64,000 bases of DNA from Marinomonas sp. UCMA 3892 (GCF_012726345.1 NZ_PTXN01000001.1:1-64000); one strand, 5' to 3'. Positions 36,883 through 46,804 are shown, counted from the first letter of the stretch. Notes: generated by a model not told the origin, from the letters alone. Numbers and translations: made by a program.

Positions 36883-36908
36883 TCGGTCTTTTAACCGACT
36901 ATTATGAA

Positions 36909-36995
36909 TTAGTTGATGTGGTTGAGTGTTTTTTTGTCTTTCTGTTGCTAGTAAAGATAATCTTCCCAAGTTTGCTCAGCCCAATATAATATCAT
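36909..36995 (-). pseudogene. yoeB: Decayed YoeB-type toxin gene remnant
   Basis: Directly after yefM, with the ATGA overlap (ATG at 36995-36993) typical of yefM-yoeB, the minus strand encodes MILYWAEQTWEDYLY, a TAG stop, then QQKDKKTLNHIN and a TAA. This lines up with the YoeB N-terminus, as I recall it, around WSEESWDDYLYW and the following helix. The TAG replaces the conserved Trp (TGG) by one base. After the second stop the alignment seems to shift frame (LIHNSRLKDRK) and then ends at the SDR terminator. The catalytic C-terminal half is missing, so no active toxin is made. The assignment rests on a short segment recognised by eye. Confidence 0.7.
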
Positions 36996-37246
36996 TCCTC
37001 AATCTGTTCCCTTGTCTGTGTTCTGCCAGCTTCCATTTCGGCAATAGCAGCGTTTAAACGAGAAGCATTTTTCGGACTCGCCATTAAATAGGCTGTTTCT
37101 TTATAGGTCTGGAAATCTTCTAAGCTTATCAGCACAGCCGGCTTCCTGCCCTGACGAGTAATGAGGACAGGCTTATGATCGTCATTTACTTTATCAAACG
37201 TGCTAGCAAGATTTGCCTTAAAAGCTGAGTAACTTAACGTATCCAT
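36992..37246 (-). CDS. yefM: YefM/Phd-family antitoxin (orphan)
   Basis: An 84-residue protein. MDTLSYSAFKANLASTFDKV, VLITRQGRKPAVLISLEDF and YKETAYLMASPKNASRL are the YefM DNA-binding and dimer region, and the C-terminal acidic tail (EMEAGRTQTREQIEE) would neutralise YoeB. GGAG lies 6 bases before the ATG. The gene looks intact, but its partner toxin downstream is a remnant, so it is an orphan antitoxin. It could still autoregulate or counter related toxins. Confidence 0.9.
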   Translation of the reverse strand: MDTLSYSAFKANLASTFDKVNDDHKPVLITRQGRKPAVLISLEDFQTYKETAYLMASPKNASRLNAAIAEMEAGRTQTREQIEE

Positions 37247-37359
37247 ATTTTACTCCTGCAAGTCAGTGTTTAATTTTTTTCTGTAAGCAGAGATTTTAGC
37301 CTGTCTTAGTGGCCGTGAAGCACGAGTAACACTTAGCCATACTTAAAATGAAGAGAGTA

Positions 37360-37641
37360 TTAAACAAGCTCTAATTTGAGCTTTTTACCTAACGCTTTCG
37401 CGGCATTATCCAAGGTATGCAGCGTGACAGATGTGTTGTTTGGATCAAGTAGTCTATCCAATCCAGAGCGACTTGTTTTCATCAGCTGCGCCATTTTTGT
37501 CTTAGACAAATGTTCGTGTTCGATTTTCTGTTGAATCTGCCATGCTACCACTCGTTTTATAGCCACAGCGTTGGTTTCAGCTAAGATTCCTTCCTCTTCA
37601 AGGAAGTCATCAAAGGAAGAACCAATGTGTTTGTTAGTCAT
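37360..37641 (-). CDS. XRE-type helix-turn-helix antitoxin
   Basis: A 93-residue protein. Its DNA-binding core is in LSKTKMAQLMKTSRSGLDRL, followed by SVTLHTLDNAAKALGKKLKL, typical of HigA/XRE antitoxins encoded after the toxin. ATG 37641 overlaps the toxin's stop by 8 bases, and GAGG lies 6 bases upstream. It would bind the toxin and repress the operon, presumably at the palindrome upstream of the toxin gene. Confidence 0.9.
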   Translation of the reverse strand: MTNKHIGSSFDDFLEEEGILAETNAVAIKRVVAWQIQQKIEHEHLSKTKMAQLMKTSRSGLDRLLDPNNTSVTLHTLDNAAKALGKKLKLELV

Positions 37642-37990
37642 TTTCAGCCTCACGTTTTCGTTTTTTAGCCAAATCTAATTCAGACTTAGGTGTCTTTTGG
37701 GCTTTTTTCATAAAGCCATTCAGTAAAATTAATTCGTTGCTTTTAAAGAAAAATAACACCCTCGCAATACGGCCACCTTCTAAGTTAGTGCGTACTTCCC
37801 ACAGCCCATCTCCCATAGAGCGACATATGGGCATACCGACAGGCCAACCGTATGCTGCTGTTTTGATATCCTGTCCTATGGCACTTCTATCCTCTTTTGT
37901 AAGAGACAATAACCATTCCCTGACAGGTTCACCTCTCGACGCAGTTCGGAAAAAGTGAACAGACACTTTCTTGTGTTTTATGTTTTTCAC
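37634..37990 (-). CDS. RelE/HigB-like toxin (phage Gp49-like family)
   Basis: A 118-residue basic protein. VREWLLSLTKEDRSAIGQDI, CRSMGDGLWEVRTNLEGGRI and ARVLFFFKSNELILLNGFMK, ending in KKAQKTPKSELDLAKKR, match the Gp49-like HigB toxin family, whose members cleave mRNA at the ribosome. It starts at a GTG (37990); no ATG fits. It is the first gene of the operon, antitoxin second. The key Arg/Lys residues of the family (W-E-R-x-N region and C-terminal basic stretch) are present, so it may be active. Confidence 0.9.
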   Translation of the reverse strand: MKNIKHKKVSVHFFRTASRGEPVREWLLSLTKEDRSAIGQDIKTAAYGWPVGMPICRSMGDGLWEVRTNLEGGRIARVLFFFKSNELILLNGFMKKAQKTPKSELDLAKKRKREAEND

Positions 37991-37996
37991 AAGTTC

Positions 37997-38030
37997 ATTT
38001 GTACCATAAATGGTACAAATCTGTACAGAT
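37997..38030. promoter_or_regulatory. Operator palindromes of the toxin-antitoxin operon
   Basis: The 24-base inverted repeat ATTTGTACCAT-AA-ATGGTACAAAT (37997-38020) is perfect outside the two central bases. It overlaps a second perfect 12-base palindrome, ATCTGTACAGAT (38019-38030). Shared TGTAC half-sites suggest cooperative antitoxin binding just upstream of the toxin start. Confidence 0.75.
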
Positions 38031-38100
38031 ATTTTTAACTTTGTGGCTTAGACTGGCGAAACTCAGCTTGGAGCTTAAAACTTACCAGCAGAATTTTGAG

Positions 38101-38137
38101 ACAAAAACCGCCATCTCGCTAAGCCAGATGGCGGTTT
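38101..38137 (-). terminator. Terminator after ahpF
   Basis: A perfect 12-bp stem (AAACCGCCATCT / AGATGGCGGTTT) runs into TTTTTG on the minus strand. Confidence 0.88.
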
Positions 38138-38182
38138 GTGTGGTCGGTTCGGATGTTGCTGAAGACAGGCTCTCCCCGTTGC

Positions 38183-39730
38183 CTAGTTACGAATCAAGTA
38201 ATCAAATGCACCAAGAGCAGCGGTTGCGCCAGATCCCATGGAGATGATGATTTGCTTGTATGGTGTTGTGGTCACATCACCAGCGGCAAATACACCTGGG
38301 ATAGAGGTTTCGCCATGAGCATTAACGATGATCTCACCACGGTTGCTCAGTTCCAATGTATCCTTCAAGAACTCACTGTTTGGCACCAAACCAATCTGTA
38401 CGAAGATGCCCGCTACGTCGACAAGGTGAGATTCGTCGGTTAATCGGTCTGTGTATTTTAGGCCGATTACTCGTTGTCCATCTCCCATTACTTCTGTGGT
38501 CATCGCGTTTTTGATGATAGTCACATTCGGCAAAGAGTTGGCTTTTTTCACCAATACATCGTCGGCACGTAAGGTGTCACTAAATTCCAGTACGGTCACG
38601 TGCTCTGTGATGCCTGCAAGGTCGATTGCCGCTTCAATACCTGAGTTACCACCACCGATAACGGCTGTTTTTTTGCCTTTGAACAATGGACCATCACAGT
38701 GTGGGCAGTAAGCTACGCCCTTGTTACGGTATTCTTGTTCACCTGGCACATTCATTTCTCTCCAACGAGCGCCCGTTGCTAATACCACAGATTTACTTTG
38801 TAGAATGGCACCGTTTTCCAATTCCACTTCGATAAATTCTTTCTTTTCGAGGCGAACGGCTTTTTGCAATTTCATTAGATCAACATCGTAATCTAGTACG
38901 TGTTGTTCAAGACCTGCGACCAATTTTGGGCCGTCTGTGGCTTTGACCGAAATGAAGTTTTCAATGGCCATGGTATCACTGACTTGACCACCAAAGCGTT
39001 CTGCTACAACGCCTGTGCGGATGCCTTTACGAGCGGCGTAAATAGCGGCGGCTGCGCCAGCTGGACCACCACCAACAACGAGCATGTCGTAAGGGGCTTT
39101 TTCAGCCAATGCGGCGGCTTGTTTGTCAGCGGCGCCAGTGTCTACTTTGTTAACGATTTCCGCTAATGTCATGCGACCTTGGCCGAATAATTCGCCATTT
39201 AGGTACACAGAAGGTACGGCCATGATGTTGCGCTCGTTCACTTCGTCTTGGAACATGGAGCCATCTATCATGGTCGCGGTGATGTTAGGGTTTAGTACCG
39301 CCATCAAGTTGACGGCTTGCACCACGTCTGGACAGTTGTGGCATGAGAGGGAAATGTACACCTCAAAATTCAATTTTGTGTCCAGAGACTTAATTTGCTC
39401 TAGGGTTTCTTGCGCGGCTTTTGATGGGTGGCCGCCTGCTTGTAATAGTGCTAGCACAAGCGAAGTAAATTCGTGACCCATTGGAATGCCAGCAAAGCTC
39501 ACTCGTGGTGTTTCTCCCTTTGGCGCAATAGCCATCAAAGGTGCACGACCAGTCGAGTTTTCATTGACTGTTAATGTAATTTTGTCGCTTTTTAGCTCGG
39601 TGATCTCGCGAGCCAATTCAAGTAATTCGTTTGATTTTGCAGAACTGTTTGTGGACACAGTAATTTCAATCGGATTAACGATATTTTGCAGGTATGTGCC
39701 CAACTGCTGTTTTAAGTTTGCTTCTAACAT
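38183..39730 (-). CDS. ahpF: Alkyl hydroperoxide reductase subunit F
   Basis: A 515-residue flavoprotein that reduces AhpC with NAD(P)H. The N-terminal tandem thioredoxin-fold domain has the CxxC in [11 protein letters not shown]. The central and C-terminal domains are thioredoxin-reductase-like: FAD motif [19 protein letters not shown], active site [14 protein letters not shown](P)H motif [12 protein letters not shown], and ASGDVT-type end [14 protein letters not shown]. It follows ahpC with about 90 bases between, including a terminator-like hairpin that could lower ahpF relative to ahpC. Confidence 0.96.
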   Translation of the reverse strand: MLEANLKQQLGTYLQNIVNPIEITVSTNSSAKSNELLELAREITELKSDKITLTVNENSTGRAPLMAIAPKGETPRVSFAGIPMGHEFTSLVLALLQAGGHPSKAAQETLEQIKSLDTKLNFEVYISLSCHNCPDVVQAVNLMAVLNPNITATMIDGSMFQDEVNERNIMAVPSVYLNGELFGQGRMTLAEIVNKVDTGAADKQAAALAEKAPYDMLVVGGGPAGAAAAIYAARKGIRTGVVAERFGGQVSDTMAIENFISVKATDGPKLVAGLEQHVLDYDVDLMKLQKAVRLEKKEFIEVELENGAILQSKSVVLATGARWREMNVPGEQEYRNKGVAYCPHCDGPLFKGKKTAVIGGGNSGIEAAIDLAGITEHVTVLEFSDTLRADDVLVKKANSLPNVTIIKNAMTTEVMGDGQRVIGLKYTDRLTDESHLVDVAGIFVQIGLVPNSEFLKDTLELSNRGEIIVNAHGETSIPGVFAAGDVTTTPYKQIIISMGSGATAALGAFDYLIRN

Positions 39731-39776
39731 GATGATGAAACCTGTATTTGATTGAGTGATTTACTGTGCTGAGAGT

Positions 39777-39802
39777 AAAAAGGGGTCAGGTGTGACCCCT
39801 TT
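39777..39802 (-). terminator. Intercistronic terminator/attenuator between ahpC and ahpF
   Basis: A perfect 10-bp stem (AAAGGGGTCA / TGACCCCTTT) with a 4-base loop is followed by five T on the minus strand. Confidence 0.75.
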
Positions 39803-39822
39803 ATTGTTCTTTGTTCGACAGT

Positions 39823-40380
39823 TTAGATTTTGCCAACTAGGTCTAGAGAAGGCGTCAATGTTGCTTCACCTTCTTTCCATTTAGCTGGGCATACTTCACC
39901 TGGGTGAGCGGCAACGTATTGCGCTGCTTTTACTTTGCGAAGTAGGTCTTGAGCATCACGACCAATACCTTCTGCAGTGATTTCCATCGCTTGGATAGTA
40001 CCTTGTGGGTCGATCAAGAAAGTCGCGCGGTCTGCAAGACCTTGGCCTTCACGCATCACACCGAAGTTGTTAGTGATGTTGCCTGTTTGGTCGCCAACCA
40101 TGTAGTACTGGATTTTGCCGATTGTTTCAGAGCTTGCGTGCCATGCTTTGTGAGTGAAGTGAGTGTCTGTAGAAACAGAGAATACTTCTACGCCGCGAGA
40201 TTGTAGTTCAGCATAGTTGTCAGCAACATCGCCAAGTTCTGTTGGGCAAACGAAAGTGAAGTCAGCTGGGTAGAAGAAGAATACAGCCCATTTGCCTAGC
40301 ACGTCTTTTTCAGAAATCTCTACGAATTCGCCGTTTTTGAAAGCTGTTGCGTTGAATGGTTTGATTTGAGTGTTGATCAT
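39823..40380 (-). CDS. ahpC: Alkyl hydroperoxide reductase subunit C (peroxiredoxin)
   Basis: A 185-residue typical 2-Cys peroxiredoxin. The peroxidatic Cys45 is in [16 protein letters not shown], and the resolving Cys164 is in [11 protein letters not shown]. The GGLG-like and YF features of sensitive peroxiredoxins are partly masked ([16 protein letters not shown]). It decamerises in known members and removes H2O2 and alkyl peroxides, recycled by AhpF. AGGAG precedes the ATG. An OxyR site is expected upstream, but I could not identify one with confidence. Confidence 0.96.
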   Translation of the reverse strand: MINTQIKPFNATAFKNGEFVEISEKDVLGKWAVFFFYPADFTFVCPTELGDVADNYAELQSRGVEVFSVSTDTHFTHKAWHASSETIGKIQYYMVGDQTGNITNNFGVMREGQGLADRATFLIDPQGTIQAMEITAEGIGRDAQDLLRKVKAAQYVAAHPGEVCPAKWKEGEATLTPSLDLVGKI

Positions 40381-40487
40381 TGTGTTTCTCCTAATATGTG
40401 TTTGAGTGCGTTACCAACAGGACTCATATTAGGGAAAACGGAAATATAGTTAAAATTGTTAATAACTAAACAATCAATTGTTAAAAG

Positions 40488-41570
40488 CTATTTAGAGATT
40501 AAGTCTTTGTCACTATCTGGAAATTGCTGTCGAATCGACACAATTTGGGTTTGAAGGTTTTTAATGATGGGGACGAGATTGGGGTCAAAATGGCTGCCTG
40601 AGTTTTCTTCAATGTAAGCAAGCGACTTTTCTAGCGTCCACGGTTCTTTATAAGGGCGTTTAGACATTAGAGCGTCTAGCACGTCGGCGATAGCAACAAT
40701 ACGACCTTCTAATGGTATTTCTTCGCCTTTTAGACCTTTAGGGTAGCCACTACCATCCCATTTTTCGTGATGAGTGAGTGCGATGCTTCTGGCAAGCTTT
40801 AGCATAGGGTCGTCTTCCTCGGAAAAGATTTCACCGCCATATACCGTGTGAAGTTTCATTTTTTCCCATTCTTCTGGTGTCAGCTTTCCGGGTTTTAAAA
40901 GAATGGCATCGGATATGCCGATTTTGCCAACATCATGCATGGGGGCTGCTTGAAAGATTTGATTAACCCATTCGTCGTTGCCGCCATATTCTTGGGCAAT
41001 CATACGAGCATAGTGACTCATGCGAATAACATGGGCGCCAGTTTCATTGTCTTTAAACTCTACTGCACGACCAAGATGATGAATGATGCGAAGTTGGCTG
41101 GCTTGCAGCGCTTTGGTGCGTTCGTCGACTTTTTTCTGTAATTGTCTATTTTGATCGTATAGCGCAAGGTGGGTACGAACTCTGGCTCGAACAATTGGTG
41201 GACTAATAGGTTTGAGAATGTAATCCACAGCGCCAATAGAGAGTCCTTTCTCTTCATCTTTGATATCGTGTTTGGCCGTCACAAAAATGACTGGAATATT
41301 CGCTGTTGTTGGATTGTTTTTTAATTGATGACAGACATCGTAGCCATCCATTTCTGGCATCATCACGTCTAGCAATATGATGTCTGGACGTGGCGCTAAA
41401 GACGCAATAGACAAAGCTTTCATGCCATTTAATGCTACTTTTATGGTGTATTCATCTGACAGAGAGGCAACCAAAACATCGATATTTTCTGGCGTATCGT
41501 CAACGATTAAGATAGTCGGCTTATTTAACAGCTTTCCAGTTTTCGATTGTTCAATCGTCGTTTCTATCAT
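40488..41570 (-). CDS. HD-GYP response regulator, probable c-di-GMP phosphodiesterase
   Basis: A 360-residue protein. The receiver domain (about 18-135) has Asp68 in DIILLDVMMPEMDG, and a short coiled-coil linker follows. The HD-GYP domain (about 165-345) has the HD pair in APMHDVGKIGISD, HHEKWDGSGYPKGL and the later GRIVAIADVLDAL. HD-GYP enzymes hydrolyse c-di-GMP to pGpG/GMP. It is the last gene of an operon with the periplasmic binding protein and hybrid kinase, 5 bases from the kinase gene, and is the likely output of that system. Confidence 0.94.
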   Translation of the reverse strand: MIETTIEQSKTGKLLNKPTILIVDDTPENIDVLVASLSDEYTIKVALNGMKALSIASLAPRPDIILLDVMMPEMDGYDVCHQLKNNPTTANIPVIFVTAKHDIKDEEKGLSIGAVDYILKPISPPIVRARVRTHLALYDQNRQLQKKVDERTKALQASQLRIIHHLGRAVEFKDNETGAHVIRMSHYARMIAQEYGGNDEWVNQIFQAAPMHDVGKIGISDAILLKPGKLTPEEWEKMKLHTVYGGEIFSEEDDPMLKLARSIALTHHEKWDGSGYPKGLKGEEIPLEGRIVAIADVLDALMSKRPYKEPWTLEKSLAYIEENSGSHFDPNLVPIIKNLQTQIVSIRQQFPDSDKDLISK

Positions 41571-41575
41571 TGTGT

Positions 41576-44500
41576 CTACTGCTCAAAGTTTTCAAGATTA
41601 ATACTAAGACTTTTGAAGTGCTTCGCCGCCTGCTCAAAGTCATAAAGTTTTAGGGCCGAGATGACTTTCACCATACTTTTATTAGCATTTTTATCGGTGA
41701 TATTTGGAAGCAATTTTTGCGCGAGAGAAAGTGCTTCAACAACATTTTTATCGATATAAGTAGCTAATATTTCTATGTTATTTCTAAATTCATTTAGCTC
41801 CATCGGCGATGTAGTTAGGACATCTTTTGCTGAATTTACATTATTGACCGCATGCCACGCTCTAAGGTCGTTCAAGATGATATTCAAATCATGTTCCACG
41901 GATATCAGTATAGGCGCTATATTGATATTTTTTTCTTCGAAAGCTTTTTCTAGTCTGGCTGCTGATGCTGCTAGTTCAATCATGCCTAGTGTCGCTGCAG
42001 TTCCCTTTAATGTATGCGCCAGTCTATTTGCTAATACGAAATTGTTGGCTTTTATAGCTGTGTTACATTCATCGATGAAGGTCGTTTGCGTTTCCAAAAA
42101 GCGTTTTAATAATCGGCTGTAAAGTGGTTTTGTAAGTGTTCTCAACAAGCCTAATTCAGTATCAATATGGATGCTGTCTGGTAGCTCAATTCTATTTGTA
42201 TTATCTTGCAAGGCTGTGGTTAAAGTGGTGTTGCTATTGTCTTGCATGGCTGTAGTTAAAGTGCTGGTGCTATTGTTTACGCTGGTTTTGACCCAAGTAC
42301 GCAACGTATTAAACATGGTTTCAAAATGAATGGGTTTGGCGATGTGATCATTCATGCCAGATGCTTTTGCATATTTGATGTCTTCCGGCATGACATTGGC
42401 GGTCATGGCGATAATAGGAATATCTTTATATTGCGTCATGGTTCGTATTTTTTTGGTCGCAGTATAACCGTCCATTATCGGCATTTGGCAGTCCATTAAA
42501 ATACAATCAAAGTCATCAGATCCTAGTAAGCTTATTGCCTCTTGACCATTTGTCGCAGAGGTAAAAAGAATGCCACTGCGCGATAGTAATTCCTCGGCCA
42601 ATTCTCGATTGATTTCGTTGTCTTCAACCAATAAAACTTTTGCTCCTGCGAGCTCATAAGAGAATGAAATGTCATTGCCATTGCTCCTATGATCAATGAG
42701 AGAAACCGATTCAGGGCCACATAGCTGTATGATCTGATCGAACAAGCTTGATGTGGTGACGGGCTTGGTCAAATAGGCTGAAATAGGCAGACCATAGCCG
42801 GCTTTTCGAGCGTCATCTTGTCGATGAGCGGTTACCATGATAATGGTTAGAGGAGTATCGTCGCGGGTTTCAGCAAGGATGGCTTTACATGTGTCTATGC
42901 CATCAAGTTCAGGCATTTTCCAATCAATTAGCATCAGCGGGTAAGGCTGCGAGGTTGCTTTTAATGAAGCTATATATTGAATGGCTTCATGACCACTGCT
43001 GCAGGTATGGCAACTGAGCCCGAGAGCTTCTACGCTGGCTTTTAGTACCTCTCTTGCGCTGTTATTGTCATCAACGACCATGACTTGGCTCAAATTGGTA
43101 TGATTGTTTAAGGCGTATGGAGAAGGCACATTGCCGGCGGATTGAAGGTTTATCGTAAAGTGAAAGGTACTTCCTTTATTTTCTTCACTTTCTACCCAAA
43201 TATCCCCACCCATTAGCTGAATAAGTCGTTTAGATATAGCGAGCCCAAGACCTGTGCCACCGAAGCGTCGTGTGGTTGATGTATCCGCTTGAGAAAAAGA
43301 TTGGAAGAGGTTGTTTTGCTTGTCTTTACTGATGCCTATTCCAGTGTCTTGAACCGAGAAGTGGATAATATTGTCATCCTGATTGTTTTTTGAATGCGCG
43401 GCGCGGATGATAATTTCACCTTGTTGAGTGAACTTAACTGCATTATTGCCGAGATTAAGCAAGATCTGTCGTAGTCTAGTGGGATCTCCAACGACTTGCT
43501 GAGGCACTTCAGCATCAATATCTATAATGAGCTCTAAGCCTTTTTCTTCTATTTTTAGCTCCAGTACGTGCGCTACTTTGTGGATCAAGCTAGGTAGCAT
43601 GAAAGGCACGTTCTCAATGTCCATTTTGCGCGCTTCAATTTTTGAAAAGTCCAAAATGTCATTAATAATATTGAGAAGCGATTCGGCAGAATGACTGACT
43701 TTTTCGATATAACCACGTTGTTTATCATTTAACGGTGTTTGCAGTGCTAAAGACGACATACCAATAATGGAGTTCATTGGTGTGCGGATTTCATGACTCA
43801 TGTTGGCAAGGAATTCGCTTTTTGCTTGGTTGGCGTTTTCCGCCGCTTCTTTTGCCGTTTGAAGTTCTGTTGTTTGCAAGGCGATATCGTGCTCTAGCTT
43901 TTCCTTATATTGTGCGAGTGACTGCTGTGACATGACTCTTTCTGTCACATCTCGCCAGGAGATAATAGTGGCGGGATGGTTATTAAAAGCAATCGATAGA
44001 ATAGTCATATCAGCGTAGATCGGCTCGCCATCATAGCGCTGGAAAACCCATTCAGTTCTAGTGTTTCCACATAAGGTAACTTGTTCAAAGTGACTATTTA
44101 AACTTGATGATGAAAGCATTCCAGTGGTTTGTTTTTCTGGAGAAATATCACACATTTCTAGGCCTAATAAGGCTTCTTTTGCTGGGTAGTGAAGTGTGTT
44201 TATAGCGGCATTATTGCATTCCACTATTTTTTGATTCATCAGAATCCATACAGGGTCTGGTGTGATCTCAAACATGGAACGGAAGCGTTCTTCACTCTCT
44301 ATAAAACCAGAAAGTTGGCGAGTGACCTTACGAGAAATAGCCCAGGCTAATAGCAATAATATGGTGATAGATATGCCACTAATCCAAAGGATACGAGTTT
44401 TAACTGCCGTTAATTGATTTTCGATTTTTTGTTCTAAATTTTTTGAATTAAGTTGAACGAACTCACCAATTTGATCCATTAATCTCGGTAAGGGTAAAAA

Positions 44501-45472
44501 TGTTATTTCTAATAAGTTGATGAGATCAATTTTTTCTTCCTCAAGAGAAATGTGTTCTATGCGTTCTTCAAAAAGACCGCTTTTACCCAATTTTATGACC
44601 TGCTTCGTATTATCAAAAAAGTATCCTTCACCAAAAAGTGTATTACCTAAAGCATTTCTTTCTTGTTGTAATTTTTTGGCCGTTTCTGGATGGATTTTTG
44701 CTGACTCTGCAATGACGTAATCGAGGCGGTCTAGGGAAGACTTGATTTGATTATCTTTGAGGTCTGTAATCACACTCAATGAATTTGAGGCAATCATGAC
44801 ATTGAGCGCCACTTCAAGGGTACTGATGTCCTCCATCGCGGTATTTAATGCTGACTCAAGTCGTGACAAACGTAACTTCAAATACTCTCTCGCAAGAGCA
44901 TCTCTTTTGTCATAGGAAGAGGTATTGTATTGGTAGATGAGGAAGTTTTCTTGTAAACGATTTTTACCTGTTATGGCGTAAGTTAAACTTTTTAATTGGT
45001 TCAGATGATTTAAGGCTTTGTCTTTATAGTTGAGTTGTTCTTCTTCCGAATAATGATGAGATCGGCGCTTGTACCAGTCAGTAATTAGCTTTGTTGTGTC
45101 TAATATTGTTTGTCCGCGGTTTGCTAATTGCGAACTGATGATCTGCGTCTGGATGTCGTCAGATTCTGATTCAAGCGTAGCAATAGCTTGATAATAAAGG
45201 TTGATATTATATTTGTTATTTGCTGTGGGATCTGAGCCTTCGAACAATGCCTGGCGAAGTTGACTGCGGTAAGCTGGGACTATTTCTCTCAACTCTGCGG
45301 ACGCATTTAATAGTTCTGTTTGCTGTGTTTTTAGGCCTAATCTTTGTTTTGTGAGTTCTTGTACAGTAATAGTTAGTATCGTTGCGCCGATAATTGAGGA
45401 TATTAAGGCGACAAAGGCTAAGAGCCACACTAAAGGAGAGATGGATAAGTGATGCCTGTCTAATGTCATCAT
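41576..45472 (-). CDS. Hybrid sensor histidine kinase (PAS-HisKA-HATPase-REC-REC-Hpt)
   Basis: A 1298-residue membrane kinase. TM1 is at about 13-35, a large helical periplasmic domain at 36-358, TM2 at 359-379 and PAS at about 393-515. HisKA has His560 in [13 protein letters not shown]; HATPase (665-780) has DTGIGI and [12 protein letters not shown]1 has Asp850, REC2 has Asp994 in [13 protein letters not shown], and Hpt has His1153 in [13 protein letters not shown]. All phosphorelay residues are present, so a full relay to the adjacent HD-GYP regulator is plausible. The linker before Hpt contains a 36-bp tandem duplication. The upstream binding protein may present a ligand to the periplasmic domain. 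Confidence 0.94.
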   Translation of the reverse strand: MMTLDRHHLSISPLVWLLAFVALISSIIGATILTITVQELTKQRLGLKTQQTELLNASAELREIVPAYRSQLRQALFEGSDPTANNKYNINLYYQAIATLESESDDIQTQIISSQLANRGQTILDTTKLITDWYKRRSHHYSEEEQLNYKDKALNHLNQLKSLTYAITGKNRLQENFLIYQYNTSSYDKRDALAREYLKLRLSRLESALNTAMEDISTLEVALNVMIASNSLSVITDLKDNQIKSSLDRLDYVIAESAKIHPETAKKLQQERNALGNTLFGEGYFFDNTKQVIKLGKSGLFEERIEHISLEEEKIDLINLLEITFLPLPRLMDQIGEFVQLNSKNLEQKIENQLTAVKTRILWISGISITILLLLAWAISRKVTRQLSGFIESEERFRSMFEITPDPVWILMNQKIVECNNAAINTLHYPAKEALLGLEMCDISPEKQTTGMLSSSSLNSHFEQVTLCGNTRTEWVFQRYDGEPIYADMTILSIAFNNHPATIISWRDVTERVMSQQSLAQYKEKLEHDIALQTTELQTAKEAAENANQAKSEFLANMSHEIRTPMNSIIGMSSLALQTPLNDKQRGYIEKVSHSAESLLNIINDILDFSKIEARKMDIENVPFMLPSLIHKVAHVLELKIEEKGLELIIDIDAEVPQQVVGDPTRLRQILLNLGNNAVKFTQQGEIIIRAAHSKNNQDDNIIHFSVQDTGIGISKDKQNNLFQSFSQADTSTTRRFGGTGLGLAISKRLIQLMGGDIWVESEENKGSTFHFTINLQSAGNVPSPYALNNHTNLSQVMVVDDNNSAREVLKASVEALGLSCHTCSSGHEAIQYIASLKATSQPYPLMLIDWKMPELDGIDTCKAILAETRDDTPLTIIMVTAHRQDDARKAGYGLPISAYLTKPVTTSSLFDQIIQLCGPESVSLIDHRSNGNDISFSYELAGAKVLLVEDNEINRELAEELLSRSGILFTSATNGQEAISLLGSDDFDCILMDCQMPIMDGYTATKKIRTMTQYKDIPIIAMTANVMPEDIKYAKASGMNDHIAKPIHFETMFNTLRTWVKTSVNNSTSTLTTAMQDNSNTTLTTALQDNTNRIELPDSIHIDTELGLLRTLTKPLYSRLLKRFLETQTTFIDECNTAIKANNFVLANRLAHTLKGTAATLGMIELAASAARLEKAFEEKNINIAPILISVEHDLNIILNDLRAWHAVNNVNSAKDVLTTSPMELNEFRNNIEILATYIDKNVVEALSLAQKLLPNITDKNANKSMVKVISALKLYDFEQAAKHFKSLSINLENFEQ
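42200..42271. repeat. Two tandem 36-bp units inside the hybrid kinase gene
   Basis: Units at 42200-42235 and 42236-42271 differ at only a few positions and encode two copies of a Ser/Thr/Asn/Gln-rich 12-residue linker segment (TTAMQDNSN and TTALQDNTN are the matching parts) between REC2 and Hpt. Confidence 0.85.
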
Positions 45473-45508
45473 AATGTGAATCTACTAAGTTTCTCGTTTA
45501 ATAACTGG

Positions 45509-46702
45509 TTACTGCATATCAGCGTAAGAGAATTCTTGTAATGCGCCATTGATAATAAGCTGTACCCAAATATGTCGTTTTTTGATGTTTAAAACATACA
45601 GTTCGTTTTGTTCCTGAGAGTCATAATTATCCTTCGCGAGTTTTTTTAAGCTGTCTTCAATTTCTTTGCTTGTAGGAACGTCTTTTAATGGCAAAAGAGC
45701 TTGTCCAACAATGAGAGCATTGATGTAACCTTCCAGTTGCATTGTCGTTGGAGGAGCTAGGTCGCCAAAGCGTGCCATGTCTTCTTTCAGTTGTTTGATG
45801 ATTGGTGATTTCGAGTTATTTAGCGAAGGGGTTGTTTGAGTTATTAGCATTTTTGCCTTAGTGTCGCTAATTTGCGCTTGTAAGGCCTCAAGCCCAGTAA
45901 ATGAAAAGGCAGCAAACAGTGGTGAGATGTCAAAGACCTCAAGCTGCTTAATAAAGTTGGTGCTTGTGTCATAAGTACTGATCATAATAATGACTTTTGG
46001 TATCGGAAAAACACCCAATACATCGGCAACAGAATGGCTTATTTCGCTACTATTTCGCTGATGTCGAATCTGTAATATTGATGCGGGATCTTTTAGTCCA
46101 GCGCCCGTTAAAGCTTCTATTGTGCTGGCTAATCCTGCATCACCGTAGCTGTCCTTCTGTGCAAAAATCGCAATCTCATTCGGCTTTATACCTAAATTAT
46201 TTACCAGAATGTTGATTAAAAAATGGGCTTCTTCGGTGTAGCTTGCCCTAGTATTAAAAATGAAGGGTGACGACCTTTCGGCGCGAATAGATTGTGCTCC
46301 AGTGAAAGGCGATATAAGCGGTATCTTGTGTTTTGATAAAATACTAAGAGAGGCAAGGTTTGTTGGTGTTCCAACGCTGCCCAATATGGCTTTTATCCCA
46401 TAATCATTGATCAGAGTAGAGACTTGGGAAGGTGTTCGACTTGGCTCATAGCCGTCGTCTAAGGGAACTAATAAAAGTTGATAGTTGAGTTTCTTGCTGT
46501 CATTGATACGTTTAAAGCCTAACTCAATGCCGCGAACCACCTGAGTTCCCGTAAAGGCATTTGGACCTGTCAACGGGCCAGTAAAACCAAAACGTAACTC
46601 GGATGAATAGGCTTTTTCACCCAATAAAAAAAGCGACAGAGTTAGGCAAATAAGAACTCTTAATATCATAAACAGATTTAATCCCGCCGATACGATAAGC
46701 AA
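45509..46702 (-). CDS. ABC-type branched-chain amino acid (Peripla_BP_6) binding protein, receptor-linked
   Basis: A 397-residue exported protein with an N-terminal signal sequence (hydrophobic about 7-28, cleavage near AYSSE). Its two-lobed Leu/Ile/Val-binding fold shows ELRFGFTGPLTGPNAFTGTQ, GIKAILGSVGTPTNLASLSI and the hinge-region FAQKDSYGDAGLASTIEAL. No permease or ATPase gene accompanies it. Instead it is the first gene of an operon with a hybrid kinase and an HD-GYP regulator, so it probably serves as a ligand-sensing partner rather than a transporter subunit. The ligand is unknown. Confidence 0.9.
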   Translation of the reverse strand: MLIVSAGLNLFMILRVLICLTLSLFLLGEKAYSSELRFGFTGPLTGPNAFTGTQVVRGIELGFKRINDSKKLNYQLLLVPLDDGYEPSRTPSQVSTLINDYGIKAILGSVGTPTNLASLSILSKHKIPLISPFTGAQSIRAERSSPFIFNTRASYTEEAHFLINILVNNLGIKPNEIAIFAQKDSYGDAGLASTIEALTGAGLKDPASILQIRHQRNSSEISHSVADVLGVFPIPKVIIMISTYDTSTNFIKQLEVFDISPLFAAFSFTGLEALQAQISDTKAKMLITQTTPSLNNSKSPIIKQLKEDMARFGDLAPPTTMQLEGYINALIVGQALLPLKDVPTSKEIEDSLKKLAKDNYDSQEQNELYVLNIKKRHIWVQLIINGALQEFSYADMQ

Positions 46703-46764
46703 AGTAATGAATCATCAGTCTAAGACAAAAATGTAGGAATGAAATGAGAGTTTGGTAAGTAAAT

Positions 46765-46790
46765 GTCAAAGCTGGTTATCCAGCTTTGAC
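46765..46790 (-). terminator. Terminator after pxpC
   Basis: A perfect 11-bp hairpin (GTCAAAGCTGG / CCAGCTTTGAC) with a 4-base loop. The T-tail on the minus strand is weak (ATTTACTT). It separates the pxp operon from the binding-protein operon. Confidence 0.7.
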
Positions 46791-46804
46791 ATGATATGAA
46801 AATA

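Noticed and set aside
39123-39476. 117-codon antisense frame inside ahpF
   Set aside because: Shadow of a highly conserved gene; no start signal.
40469-40482. AACAAT-CA-ATTGTT palindrome upstream of ahpC
   Set aside because: Very AT-rich, short, and not close to an OxyR motif; likely chance.
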